Shown piece after piece: positions 17,347 to 25,608 of a DNA stretch of 64,000 bases. Each line of letters opens with the position of its first letter. Position 1 is the stretch's first letter. Where the stretch lies: contig DBQP01000016.1 of the NCBI GenBank assembly GCA_002305265.1, forward strand, positions 11,111 through 75,110. The letters run 5' to 3'. Made by a program: the position numbers and the translations under genes. The DNA comes from Prevotellaceae bacterium UBA1391 (lineage in GTDB: Bacteria > Bacteroidota > Bacteroidia > Bacteroidales > Bacteroidaceae). Below the pieces are notes generated by a model that had not been told where the DNA came from, made no database searches, and worked only from the letters and a program-made list of their open reading frames with translations.

Positions 17347-18234
17347 ATGAAAAAACTCAGTCATTTACTCGCCATACTGGCAGCTGTCCTCCTCACAGCC
17401 TGCGGTACGACCAGCAAAGTGCCCATCACGGGACGCACGCAGCACCTGCTCGTGGACGACGCCACCGTCCTCTCGCTCAGCCAGGAACAGTACGACAGCT
17501 ACTTGAAAAGCGCCAAGAAATCGACCAACACGGCCAACACGCAGATGGTGCAGCGCGTCGGCCAGCGACTGGCCAGCGCCGTCGTGAAATACCTGACCCA
17601 GAACGGACTGGCCGCAGAGACGTCCTACTATCAGTGGGAATTCAACCTCATCCAGGACCCGCAGGTGAACGCCTTCTGCATGCCGGGCGGAAAAATTGTC
17701 GTCTACGAAGGACTGCTGCCCGTGACGCAGGATGAAGCCGGACTGGCCGTCGTGCTCGGACATGAAATCGCCCACGCCGTGGCCAAGCACTCGGCCGAGC
17801 GACTGAGCAACAGCTACAAGCAGCAATATGGCATGCAGGTGCTTGGCGCCGTGGCGCAGAGCGCAGGCGTGAGCGCAGGCACACAGCAATTGGCCTCGCT
17901 CGCCGCCAGCCTGGGCAGCGAGCTCTTCACCGCCGGTTTCTCGCGTAAGCAGGAAAGCGAAGCCGACTACATCGGCCTGATTTTCGCAGCCATGGCCGGC
18001 TACGACCCCGGCGTGGCCACCTCCTTCTGGCAGCGCATGGCCGCACAGGGCTCGGGCACCAGCTCCATCTTCAGCGACCACCCGTCGGACGCCAAGCGCA
18101 TCGAGGACATCCAGAAATGGCTGCCGGAGGCACGGAAATACTACGTGCCCGTGACGACCACGACCACCAAGCAGTCGACCACGACCAGCAAGAAGTCGAC
18201 CACGACGAAGAAGACGACCACCACACGCAAATAA
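17347..18234 (+). CDS. M48 family metallopeptidase lipoprotein (LoiP/YggG-like)
   Basis: A zinc peptidase of the M48 family attached to the periplasmic face of an envelope membrane, probably in protein quality control. The ATG at 17347 begins a signal peptide with lipidation Cys19 (LLTAC). The zinc site is HEIAH (139-143), with the third ligand in ESEAD (203-207). The family's NAFCMPGGKIVVYEGLL is at about 108-124. The protein is 295 residues. The last 30 or so residues are a striking Thr/Lys/Ser tail with almost no other amino acids, which is unusual for the family. A hairpin pair follows. Confidence 0.9.
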   Translation: MKKLSHLLAILAAVLLTACGTTSKVPITGRTQHLLVDDATVLSLSQEQYDSYLKSAKKSTNTANTQMVQRVGQRLASAVVKYLTQNGLAAETSYYQWEFNLIQDPQVNAFCMPGGKIVVYEGLLPVTQDEAGLAVVLGHEIAHAVAKHSAERLSNSYKQQYGMQVLGAVAQSAGVSAGTQQLASLAASLGSELFTAGFSRKQESEADYIGLIFAAMAGYDPGVATSFWQRMAAQGSGTSSIFSDHPSDAKRIEDIQKWLPEARKYYVPVTTTTTKQSTTTSKKSTTTKKTTTTRK

Positions 18235-18240
18235 CCCCCA

Positions 18241-18322
18241 GCAGCCCGACGCCAGTCGGGCTGCAACAAATAGAAGACGACGGTCCCCCTGCCTGCGGCA
18301 TTTCGCCCAGACAGGGGGACCG
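18241..18322. terminator. Two hairpins in the convergent M48-aroB gap
   Basis: GCAGCCCGAC (18241-18250) pairs with GTCGGGCTGC (18255-18264) around a 4-nt loop. CGGTCCCCCTG (18281-18291) pairs with CAGGGGGACCG (18312-18322). There is no strong T-run, but position and stability suggest they end both transcripts. Confidence 0.6.
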
Positions 18323-18365
18323 TCCGTTGAGGGAGTACGCCGCAGCAAGGCCACGGCGGCGAGCC

Positions 18366-19466
18366 TCAGCAGCCCTCGCGATAGAAATCGAGCATGTCGA
18401 AGATGGCATCGCGATCGGCCAACTGGTCGATGCGGATGTCGCGCACGCCGCCCAGCAACGTGAAGTTGACGCAGCCCGACGTGTTCTTCTTGTCGTGCGT
18501 CATCAGCTCGTAGAGCGCCTCATAGTCGTCGCAGGTGATGTCGTAAGACCCGTAGTTCTCACGGATGAAGGTCACGACGCTGCGCATGAGCGACGTGGGA
18601 AAGCCGGTGCGGACGCACGAGAGATACAGCTCGCAGATCAAGCCGTAGGCCACCGCATAGCCATGCAGCAGCGGGCGGCCCTGACGGCGCGAGTAGCTCT
18701 CGAAGGCGTGGCCGGCGGTATGCCCCAGGTTGAGCGCCTTGCGGATGCCCAGCTCGCGCGGATCCTCCTCCACCACTTGCTCCTTCACGCGCACACTGGT
18801 GCCCACCTGCTCGGCCAGCGTCTGCAAGAGCGCCGCGGCAGCGGCCTCGTGCTCGGGCGACGGGTGCGCGACGGCATGGCAGAGCCGCTGCAGGTCGAAG
18901 GCGAGCAACGACTCCAGATGCGCGGCGTCGGAGAGCAAACCGTGCTTCAGCATCTCCGCATAGCCGGAACAGATGTTCGCGGCGTCGAGCGTGCGGAGGA
19001 AGGGCGTGTGAATCAGCACCGTGTGCGGAAGGGAGAAAACGCCAATCTCATTCTTCAGACCGCGAAAGTTGATGCCCGTCTTGCCGCCGACAGAGGCATC
19101 CACCATCGAGAGCAAGGTGGTCGGGATGTTCACATACGCCATGCCGCGCTTGAACGTGGAGGCGGCAAAACCGCCGAGGTCGGTCACCATGCCGCCGCCG
19201 AGGTTGACGAGCAGCGAGTGACGCGTAGCGCCGCCCTCGCCCAGCCACGTCCAGACATCAGCCAGCGTGTCGAGCGTCTTGTGTGCATCGGTCGAGCCGA
19301 TCTCGATGTGTGCGGCCGCAGCCACCGCAGGCATGTTGGCCAGCAGCGGCAGGCACAGGCGCGACGTCGTATCGTCGGTCAGAATGAAGAGACGGTCGTG
19401 GGGAATGGCAGCCAGCACCTCGGTGAGGGCCGCGCGAATGTCGGAGGTGATGAGGACGGAATTCAT
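18366..19466 (-). CDS. aroB: 3-dehydroquinate synthase
   Basis: AroB makes 3-dehydroquinate from DAHP in the shikimate pathway, using NAD and a divalent metal. The 366 residues contain NLGGGMVTDLGGFAAS (nucleotide/phosphate region), IPTTLLSMVDASVGGKTGIN, and the metal-binding segments SGYAEMLKHG and LNLGHTAGHAFE with LLHGYAVAYG. The length is typical. It is a single gene, not clustered with other aro genes here. A divergent promoter pair (19700-19738) separates it from rfbC. Confidence 0.96.
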   Translation of the reverse strand: MNSVLITSDIRAALTEVLAAIPHDRLFILTDDTTSRLCLPLLANMPAVAAAAHIEIGSTDAHKTLDTLADVWTWLGEGGATRHSLLVNLGGGMVTDLGGFAASTFKRGMAYVNIPTTLLSMVDASVGGKTGINFRGLKNEIGVFSLPHTVLIHTPFLRTLDAANICSGYAEMLKHGLLSDAAHLESLLAFDLQRLCHAVAHPSPEHEAAAAALLQTLAEQVGTSVRVKEQVVEEDPRELGIRKALNLGHTAGHAFESYSRRQGRPLLHGYAVAYGLICELYLSCVRTGFPTSLMRSVVTFIRENYGSYDITCDDYEALYELMTHDKKNTSGCVNFTLLGGVRDIRIDQLADRDAIFDMLDFYREGC

Positions 19467-19699
19467 ATCAGATCAAGAAAAGATTCAGCGAAACAGCGCA
19501 GGCGCCCAGCCAAAAAGGAATAGGGAACCGAATCTGAAAGCAGCGGCAAACCAAGCCAAAACGAAGGGCTATCCCATCCAATGGCTACGGCAAGCCGACT
19601 CAAGCACCGTGGCGAAGCGGCCTGAAACCTTCGGCCAGTCAGCTCTGAAAGCAGAGGCCGACACTGTGCAAATGCTGCGCTGTAACAAAGTTTTCATTG

Positions 19700-19707
19700 C
19701 AAAGTTA
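19700..19707 (-). promoter_or_regulatory. aroB promoter
   Basis: Minus-strand -7 box TAACTTTG followed by CA. It implies an aroB leader of about 230 nt. Between it and the gene, TCTGAAAG occurs at 19533 and 19644, the only repeat noticed there. Confidence 0.6.
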
Positions 19708-19730
19708 GGGATAAATCTTCGCTTTTTTCG

Positions 19731-19738
19731 TAATTTTG
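19731..19738 (+). promoter_or_regulatory. rfbC promoter
   Basis: Plus-strand -7 box TAATTTTG followed by CA, 24 bp from the divergent aroB box. It gives a leader of about 100 nt to the ATG at 19846. Confidence 0.6.
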
Positions 19739-19845
19739 CAACGAAAACGTGACATAACGTGAAAGTTGTGTCTTTTTGTCAACAATGCGTCGCCTTTGCA
19801 CGGACAAGGCCCCGGCAAAACGCGACATCAACAAAGCCAAAGAAC

Positions 19846-20427
19846 ATGATCGACGTGATTGAGACCGCCATTGAGGGCGTAAAGATCATTCAGCCGAAGA
19901 TTTTCGGAGACGCGCGCGGCTACTTCTTCGAGAGTTTCTCGCAGCGGGAATTCGAAGAGAAGGTGTGCCGCACACAGTTTGTGCAAGACAACGAAAGCCG
20001 CAGCATCGCGGGCGTCGTGCGCGGACTGCACTTCCAGAAACCGCCGTTCACACAGGCCAAGCTCGTGCGCGTCGTCCGCGGCGCCGTGCTCGACGTAGCC
20101 GTCGACATCCGCAAGGGCAGTCCGACATTCGGCCAGCACGTGGCCGTGGAACTGACGGAGGAGAACCACCGCCAGTTCTTTGTGCCCAGAGGATTCGCCC
20201 ACGGTTTCGCCGTCTTGAGTGAGGAGGCCGTCTTCCAATACAAATGCGACAATTATTACGCTCCGCAAGCCGAAGGCGCCATCGCCTGGGACGACCCTGC
20301 GCTCGGCATTGATTGGCGTGTGCCGCAAGGCGACCGCATCCTGAGCGAGAAAGATGCGCATCACCCGCGTCTGGCTGAGGCCGAGATTCCCTTTTCATAC
20401 GGCGAACCTCTGACGGAATGCCCATGA
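19846..20427 (+). CDS. rfbC: dTDP-4-dehydrorhamnose 3,5-epimerase
   Basis: RfbC/RmlC epimerises dTDP-4-keto-6-deoxyglucose on the way to dTDP-L-rhamnose for surface polysaccharide. I place the start at 19846 (MIDVIETAIEGVKIIQPKIFGD, the usual family N-terminus), giving 193 residues. Landmarks are DARGYFFESFS, QDNESRS, RGLHFQKPPFTQAKLVRV with the catalytic His, and FVPRGFAHGFAVLSE. The other rhamnose genes (rfbA, rfbB, rfbD) are not adjacent. Its stop overlaps the MFS start (ATGA), so the two are coupled. Confidence 0.95.
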   Translation: MIDVIETAIEGVKIIQPKIFGDARGYFFESFSQREFEEKVCRTQFVQDNESRSIAGVVRGLHFQKPPFTQAKLVRVVRGAVLDVAVDIRKGSPTFGQHVAVELTEENHRQFFVPRGFAHGFAVLSEEAVFQYKCDNYYAPQAEGAIAWDDPALGIDWRVPQGDRILSEKDAHHPRLAEAEIPFSYGEPLTECP

Positions 20428-21605
20428 AGAAAGCACTTTCGGCCCTTGCTTTCGGCACCTTCGGACTGGGCATCGCTGAATACGTCATGATGGGCATCCT
20501 GCCCATGATGGCCGCCGACTTCGGCGTCACGATTCCCCAGGCGGGACATTTCATTTCGGCCTACGCACTCGGCGTCTGCCTCGGCGCACCGCTCATCGTG
20601 CTATTCGCCAAGTCGTGGCCGCTCAAGCGGACGCTTTATCTCCTGCTTTTCATCTTCACGGCGGCGTCTGTCTGCATGACGCTGTGCCCGTCGTCCGACT
20701 ACAAACTCATGCTGCTGTTCCGCCTGATGGCCGGACTGCCTCATGGCGCTTACTTCGGCGTGGGCAGCATCGTAGCCAGTCGACTGGCCCACGGAGGCAA
20801 GGCCACGCTGGCGGTGGCGATCATGTGCTCCGGCATGACCGTGGCCAACCTCATCGGCATTCCCCTCGGCACCCTGCTCTCGAGCCTGTTCTCGTGGCGC
20901 ATGGTATTCGCCTTCAGCAGCCTATGGGGCTTGTTCACCTGGCTGTGCATCGCGCGCTTCGTTCCCCCCATGCAGCCCCTGCCCAACACGGGTGTGCGCG
21001 GACAGTTCCGCTTCCTCAAGAGTCCCGCGCCGTGGCTGCTGATCGGCTGCACCTTCTTTGGCAATGGCGGTGTCTTCTGCTACTACAGCTACATCTCGCC
21101 ACTGCTGACCGAAGTGAGCGGCGTGCCGGCAACGTGGATGTCGATGATGATGGTGCTGGCCGGCGCAGGCATGGTTGTCGGCAATCTGATGGGCGGCGCA
21201 CTGTCCGACCGCTTCGGTCCCGGACGCACGGGGCGCGGCTTCGAGATCGTCATACTCGCCGCCCTCATCCTGGTGTTCTTCACAGCCCACATCACCTGGC
21301 TGTCCGTACTGCTGATGTTTGTCTCGACGCTGTGCCTCTTTGCCGTCAGCAGTCCGCAGCAAGTGCTGCTGCTGAAATTCTCGCCCGGCGGCGAGCTGAT
21401 GGGCGGAGCGCTCGTCCAACTGGCCTTCAATCTGGGAAATGCGCTCGGCGCCTTCAGCGGCGGACTGGCTCCCAGCCACGGCCTCAGCTATCGCTACACG
21501 GCGCTGATTGGAGCCGGTTTCGCCCTGCTCGGAGTCTGCTGCTACGTCGTCTTCTGCCACCGCTACGAACGTCGCTCGGCGGAGAAGACGCACCTCGTGC
21601 AATGA
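20424..21605 (+). CDS. MFS transporter, DHA1 family (AraJ/YdhP-like)
   Basis: A 12-segment major facilitator, probably a drug or sugar efflux proton antiporter of the DHA1 type. The family pattern is clear: MKKALSALAFGTFGLGIAEYVMMGILP at the start, LFRLMAGLPHGAYFGVGSIVAS, and SVLLMFVSTLCLFAVSSPQQVLLL in the second half. An ATG two codons upstream (20418) is possible, but 20424 gives the usual MKK start and an ATGA overlap with rfbC. The substrate is unknown. Repeat array R5 begins at its stop codon. Confidence 0.88.
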   Translation: MKKALSALAFGTFGLGIAEYVMMGILPMMAADFGVTIPQAGHFISAYALGVCLGAPLIVLFAKSWPLKRTLYLLLFIFTAASVCMTLCPSSDYKLMLLFRLMAGLPHGAYFGVGSIVASRLAHGGKATLAVAIMCSGMTVANLIGIPLGTLLSSLFSWRMVFAFSSLWGLFTWLCIARFVPPMQPLPNTGVRGQFRFLKSPAPWLLIGCTFFGNGGVFCYYSYISPLLTEVSGVPATWMSMMMVLAGAGMVVGNLMGGALSDRFGPGRTGRGFEIVILAALILVFFTAHITWLSVLLMFVSTLCLFAVSSPQQVLLLKFSPGGELMGGALVQLAFNLGNALGAFSGGLAPSHGLSYRYTALIGAGFALLGVCCYVVFCHRYERRSAEKTHLVQ

Positions 21606-21707
21606 GTAGGTATTCATTCTAAAAAAAGAAGGCGCTCGTTCTGAAAAAAGAAGGCGTTCGTTCTGAAAAAAGAAGGCGTTCGTTTTGAAACACGAAGGCC
21701 TTCGTTT
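21604..21707. repeat. 22-bp-period array R5, hybrid cores (4-5 units)
   Basis: GAAGG marks at 21628, 21650, 21672 and 21694 are exactly 22 bp apart. The first three units are hybrids (GAAGGCGYTCGTTC with an A-rich linker), and the last is the palindromic GAAGGCCTTCG type. A degenerate unit at 21606 overlaps the region just after the MFS stop, so the array starts right at the end of the gene. The rest of the gap to the tRNA holds only its promoter. Confidence 0.88.
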
Positions 21708-21869
21708 TTTTTGAGCACGCACGCCTTGCATCATCAACGTGCGCCGCTCGCACAATGAAAGAGTGCCGCATACCCAATGAAAATACGCCGCCTACACAAT
21801 CAGAATACGCCGCCCGTCCCACGATTCTGCGATTTTTTCGTATGTTTTGTGAAAATTGCGCGCCAAATA

Positions 21870-21901
21870 TTTGGCTGTTTCGTGCAAAACCCCTACCTTT
21901 G
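21870..21901 (+). promoter_or_regulatory. tRNA-Asp promoter
   Basis: TTTG (21870-21873), 20 bp, then TACCTTTG (21894-21901) followed by CA: a near-consensus Bacteroidota promoter about 40 bp before the tRNA. Confidence 0.75.
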
Positions 21902-21942
21902 CACCCGCTAAACGAAAGTAAAGCAACCACGCGAAAGCAAAC

Positions 21943-22019
21943 GGTGCGTTAGTTCAGTAGGTTAGAATATCTGCCTGTCACGCAGGGGGTCACGAGTTCG
22001 AGTCTCGTACGCACCGCCA
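21943..22019 (+). tRNA. tRNA-Asp (GTC)
   Basis: The acceptor stem GGTGCGT pairs with ACGCACC, followed by discriminator G and an encoded CCA. The anticodon loop CTGTCAC sits on a CTGCC-type stem and reads GTC (Asp). The T arm contains the GTTCGA-type loop. The gene is 77 nt including CCA and is not clustered with other tRNAs in this window. Confidence 0.95.
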
Positions 22020-22036
22020 CTTACGTTCAAATGAGA

Positions 22037-22077
22037 AATCCACTTCAAGCATGGCTTCGAAGTGGATTCTTTGTTTG
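22037..22077 (+). terminator. Terminator after tRNA-Asp
   Basis: AATCCACTTC (22037-22046) pairs with GAAGTGGATT (22059-22068), extended by AAGC/GCTT, followed by a T-rich tail (CTTTGTTTG). Confidence 0.65.
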
Positions 22078-22301
22078 ATGGCCTGTTGTCTGCGCTCATA
22101 CCATCTGATGATTGCGTCGGCACAACGCGAATGCAGCCATGAAAAACTGAGGGTTCTACGTTGAATATTCTTGAAACCATCGCTGAAAGGATGGGATATG
22201 GGGCACACAGATTTGACTGCAGCGCAGGAGACAGACCGGCTGACGGTGCATTCCGATGATAGATGAAACGCGGAGGCCGCAAGCGCGGCGCATGGAGCAG
22301 A
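22078..22301. other. Convergent gap with no recognised feature
   Basis: About 220 bp between the tRNA terminator and the end of the CPBP gene. I see no gene, clear hairpin or 22-bp repeat here. Confidence 0.5.
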
Positions 22302-23099
22302 CTATTCTTTTGCTCTGCGGCCGTCCAAGTAGACACGGCGCAGGAGCCAGAAGGACGCGACGGCTGCCACAAGCGTGAGCACCAGCGCAAGCGTCGGGCC
22401 GAGCAAACCGGCCAAGGTCAGTTGCTGGGCAGCCTCGCCATAGGCGTGCATGATGAGGATGCTCGCCGTGTTGTTGACGATGTGCACGACGGTTGTGACC
22501 AAGAGGGAGCGTGTGGCGTAGTAGACGACGCCGAAGGCTATGCCTACCAGCACCGCAAAAACAATCTGGACGGGGTTGCCATGGACGAGGCCGAACACGA
22601 TGGACGAGGCCAGAATGGCCGCCCAGGGCGAGAAGCCGCCGCGGAGCAGCGGACGCATGATGCCGCCACGGAAGACGAGTTCCTCGCAGATCGGACCGAA
22701 GATGCCGACGGCCAGTATGCCCCAGACGTTGCGACTGAGGCTCGCGAACTCTTCCTCCATCAGGTTGGGCAGTTCGAGCGGCTCGGTGATGCCGTTGGAG
22801 GCGAAGAGGGCGAGCAGCAGACCGACGAAAGACATGGCGGCGGTGCGCAGGCTGATGCCCTCGCTGCGGAACTCTCCTCGCAGCGCCAGTGGGCGCACGA
22901 GGTAGTAGAGCACGAGGCTCGTGGCCACGCTCGAGATGAGCAGCGAGAGGCTGAGCATGAGCGGCTGGAGGCCGGGCTGGAAGATGAGCAGCGAATAGCA
23001 GACGAGCGAAACCAGAAACTGGACGGCCAGATAGATGGCAATCGGCACTGCCGCCCATGCAATGGCGGATTTGTTGCGGGGAGATTCAGGTGTAGCCAT
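22302..23099 (-). CDS. CPBP family intramembrane metalloprotease
   Basis: A multi-spanning membrane protein of the CPBP (Rce1-like/ABI) family, putative glutamate-dependent intramembrane proteases. The 265 residues have about seven to eight hydrophobic segments. Catalytic motif 1 is EELVFR (139-144), motif 2 is SSIVFGLVHG with His173, and motif 3 is HIVNNTAS near 220. It is last in an operon MORN-menA-CPBP, 54 bp after menA. Substrate unknown; pairing with menA may be incidental. Confidence 0.88.
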   Translation of the reverse strand: MATPESPRNKSAIAWAAVPIAIYLAVQFLVSLVCYSLLIFQPGLQPLMLSLSLLISSVATSLVLYYLVRPLALRGEFRSEGISLRTAAMSFVGLLLALFASNGITEPLELPNLMEEEFASLSRNVWGILAVGIFGPICEELVFRGGIMRPLLRGGFSPWAAILASSIVFGLVHGNPVQIVFAVLVGIAFGVVYYATRSLLVTTVVHIVNNTASILIMHAYGEAAQQLTLAGLLGPTLALVLTLVAAVASFWLLRRVYLDGRRAKE

Positions 23100-23153
23100 G
23101 GCGTAGGAGATTGAAGTCGTCGCGCCGCGTGGTCAGAAGAAGAAGACGCGTGG

Positions 23154-24167
23154 TCAGACGAAGAAGAGGAAAACGGCGATGAGCGCGCCGAAGATGAAGA
23201 TATTGCGTGCCGCAGCACCGAGCGAGACGTTCAGCTCGCGGCCGGTGCGGCGCAGCAGTTTCTGATAGGCGACGACGTGGAGCAGCACATAGACGGCCAG
23301 CGTGGGAGCGGCCTTGGGAATCACCACCGTGGCGATGGCGGCGGCTGCAAGTCCGAGCCAGAGATAGGTGAGCGCACCGGCCCGGCGGCCAAAGCGCACG
23401 ACGAGGGTGCGCTTGCCCGAGACGCGGTCTTGCTCCACGTCGCGGTAGTTGTTCACCATGAGCAGGCAGTCGGCGGCCAGTCCGACAGCCAGCCCCAGCA
23501 ACAGAGCGTCAGCCATCAGCAGCCGTTCCCAGGCGCCCGTCATGCACCAGTAGGTGAAGAAGACGGGGACGATGCCGAAGAACACCACCACCAGCACGTC
23601 GCCCCAGCCACGATAGGAGAGATGGGTCGTGTAGAGAATGCAGGCCGCGATGCAGCCCAGCCCCACGAGCACCATCGCCCAGCCGCCCATGAAGGCCAGC
23701 GGCAGGCCGGCGCAAGCGGCGAGAGCCACGACTGCGGCGATGCCGCGGCGCATGGCGGCAGGCGTCAGCCAGCCTTGTGCACAGGCGCGCTCCGGCCCGA
23801 GACGGTCGGCGCGGTCGGTGCCCTTGCGAAAGTCGAGATAGTCGTTGACGAAGTTGGCAGCCACCTGCATGAGCACGGCGAAGACCACACAGAGCGCGAA
23901 GGCCCAGGTGGCGCGGCTGCTCACGGCGCTGCGGCTGACGGCGTCGTCGGCCATCCAGCCGGCATCGAACGTGTGGATGATTTCGTGCCAGGCCAGGGCT
24001 CCGCCCACGAGCACCGGAGCCAATGCGCCGGTCAGCGTATTCGGCCGTGCGGCCAGCCACCACGCCCGGAGGCTTCCGGGGCGCACCGGACGGCGCGCCG
24101 GCATGCTGGCGGGCACGTCGGCAGCGGGCTCCGCGGAGCGTACTTTTATCTTGCGTCTGTTTCCCAT
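23154..24167 (-). CDS. menA: 1,4-dihydroxy-2-naphthoate polyprenyltransferase
   Basis: MenA attaches the polyprenyl chain in menaquinone synthesis at the cytoplasmic membrane. The UbiA-family motifs are NDYLDFRKGTDRAD (about 108-121) and DVEQDRVSGKRTLVVRFG (about 243-260), and LRAWWLAARPNTLTGALAPVLVG opens the conserved domain. The 337 residues include a hydrophilic N-terminal extension of about 30 residues before the first helix. The start follows the MORN gene by 31 bp, so they are co-transcribed. No other men genes are in the window. Confidence 0.93.
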   Translation of the reverse strand: MGNRRKIKVRSAEPAADVPASMPARRPVRPGSLRAWWLAARPNTLTGALAPVLVGGALAWHEIIHTFDAGWMADDAVSRSAVSSRATWAFALCVVFAVLMQVAANFVNDYLDFRKGTDRADRLGPERACAQGWLTPAAMRRGIAAVVALAACAGLPLAFMGGWAMVLVGLGCIAACILYTTHLSYRGWGDVLVVVFFGIVPVFFTYWCMTGAWERLLMADALLLGLAVGLAADCLLMVNNYRDVEQDRVSGKRTLVVRFGRRAGALTYLWLGLAAAAIATVVIPKAAPTLAVYVLLHVVAYQKLLRRTGRELNVSLGAAARNIFIFGALIAVFLFFV

Positions 24168-24197
24168 GATTCTTGTTGCTTCAGCCGGTCGGCGGTC

Positions 24198-24821
24198 TCA
24201 TTGCTCCGTCTCATCCCAGTTGTGGAGGATGATGCGGTTGTCCTGTGTGAAGGTAGCACCGCGGCCCACCGTCTTTCCGGCCTGGTAGCGGCCGAGGTAG
24301 TAGTTGCCGTCGGCATAGTAGTAGACGCCCCAGCCGTTGGGCCGTCCGGCGGTCACTTCACCCACGTAGGCATCGCCGTTCGCATAGGTAATCCGGAGAA
24401 ACGCCCACTGTGCCTTGTTCTCGGCGTCGACGAGGTATTTCTCGCCGCCGAGCATGATGTAGAGCGCCTCGCCCGTCTTCAGGTCGTAGGCGATGTAGTG
24501 GTCCATCGTGCCCACGAGCGCCATCGTGTTGTTCTTGCGGATGCCCATGATGAAGCCCCGCCGGAAGAGTCCGTAGATTTCTCCGTCCTGGTCGGTGTAG
24601 AACGTGCCATAGCCATACATGTTGCTGTCGGCGCTCATCTGGCCGAAATACTGACCCGAGGCCGACTTCACCACATTGGTGAAATGCTGCCCCACCTTGT
24701 CGGCGAAGGCAGCCTCCAGCTCAGGCTGCAGGGCCGGATAGCGGTCGAGACGGGCAAACTGGGCACAGGCCGGTGTGACGGCCATGGCGCAAAGGGCCGC
24801 AAGGAGAAAAAAACGTTTCAT
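24198..24821 (-). CDS. Exported MORN-repeat-like protein
   Basis: A secreted or periplasmic protein of about 207 residues. The signal peptide MKRFFLLAALCAMAVTPACAQ supports the ATG at 24821; an ATG three codons upstream is also possible. At least two MORN-like repeats are visible: GQYFGQMSADSNMYGYGTFYTD and GDAYVGEVTAGRPNGWGVYYY followed by GNYYLGRYQAGKTVGRG. MORN repeats form beta-hairpin rods that can bind lipid or protein. It heads the operon with menA and the CPBP gene. A weak -7-like TAACTTTA lies at 24910-24903. Confidence 0.75.
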   Translation of the reverse strand: MKRFFLLAALCAMAVTPACAQFARLDRYPALQPELEAAFADKVGQHFTNVVKSASGQYFGQMSADSNMYGYGTFYTDQDGEIYGLFRRGFIMGIRKNNTMALVGTMDHYIAYDLKTGEALYIMLGGEKYLVDAENKAQWAFLRITYANGDAYVGEVTAGRPNGWGVYYYADGNYYLGRYQAGKTVGRGATFTQDNRIILHNWDETEQ

Positions 24822-25059
24822 TCGTTGCATTGCATTACTTTTCTAATCAGCATGTTGCGCTGGCCCCGACACCCCGTCAGGCGCATGGCGCAAATCAGGA
24901 GGTAAAGTTACAAAAAATCTCCCGATATAGCCCGTAACTTTTCGAGAAAGCCATCGAGGCCGGCACGTTTTTCCTTTCTCAGCGCTGCTTATGCTTCTCT
25001 TTTACACTTTCTATACAAAACTTAACATGCATAAATCCAGCCGTTCGATGGAAAAGCCG

Positions 25060-25067
25060 TACCTTTG
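25060..25067 (+). promoter_or_regulatory. Possible promoter upstream of the outer-membrane gene
   Basis: -7 box TACCTTTG without a clear -33 element. If it drives the gene at 25609, the leader is about 530 nt and includes array R6. I saw no better box nearer the gene. Confidence 0.45.
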
Positions 25068-25163
25068 TCGCTTGGTGGGCACGCGCCATGAACGCCTGCC
25101 GCACGCGCCATCAATGACACCGGCACGCGCGCCCATCAGGCTGCCGGCATCAGCCTCTGCTTC

Positions 25164-25288
25164 GGGAAGGCCTTCCGGAAGCAGCAGGAAGGCCTTCGCA
25201 GCTCACCACGAAGGCCTTCGCGGCAAGAAAACGACTGCGCTCGTTTTCAAAAACGACTGCGCCCTTTTTCCATTTCGAACGCGCTCGT
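25164..25288. repeat. 22-bp-period palindromic array R6 (6 units)
   Basis: Cores begin at 25164, 25186, 25208, 25231, 25253 and 25275 (one 23-bp step). The first three are AGGCCT cores, then two ACGACTGCG cores, then TCGAACGCGCTCGT. The array is in the divergent gap between the MORN operon and the outer-membrane gene. The rest of the gap, 25289-25608, shows no gene; it is A-rich near the start codon. Confidence 0.9.
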
Positions 25289-25608
25289 TTCCCAAAGGCG
25301 ACGAAAGTGCACGCGACAGACTGCGCGCCGAACGGAAAGCGCTGCGGCAGACAGTGGGCCGACGGGCCGACGAGGTCATACGGGCGCGGCTACCGCCGGC
25401 ATCTCACCACTGCCATGTTGCCCCGACGGCGCTGCGCCGCAAGCGCGGCTGAAGCCGCAAGGCATTGAAAATGAAAGGCAAAAAGATAGAACGAGAAGGA
25501 AAATGCGCGACACCGTGCGCGCCGAAACCGCATTTTTTCAGCGCTACTGTTAAACTTTCAGTCGAAAACCGAGTCATAACAACAGGAAAAACTTTTTACA
25601 ATTACAAC

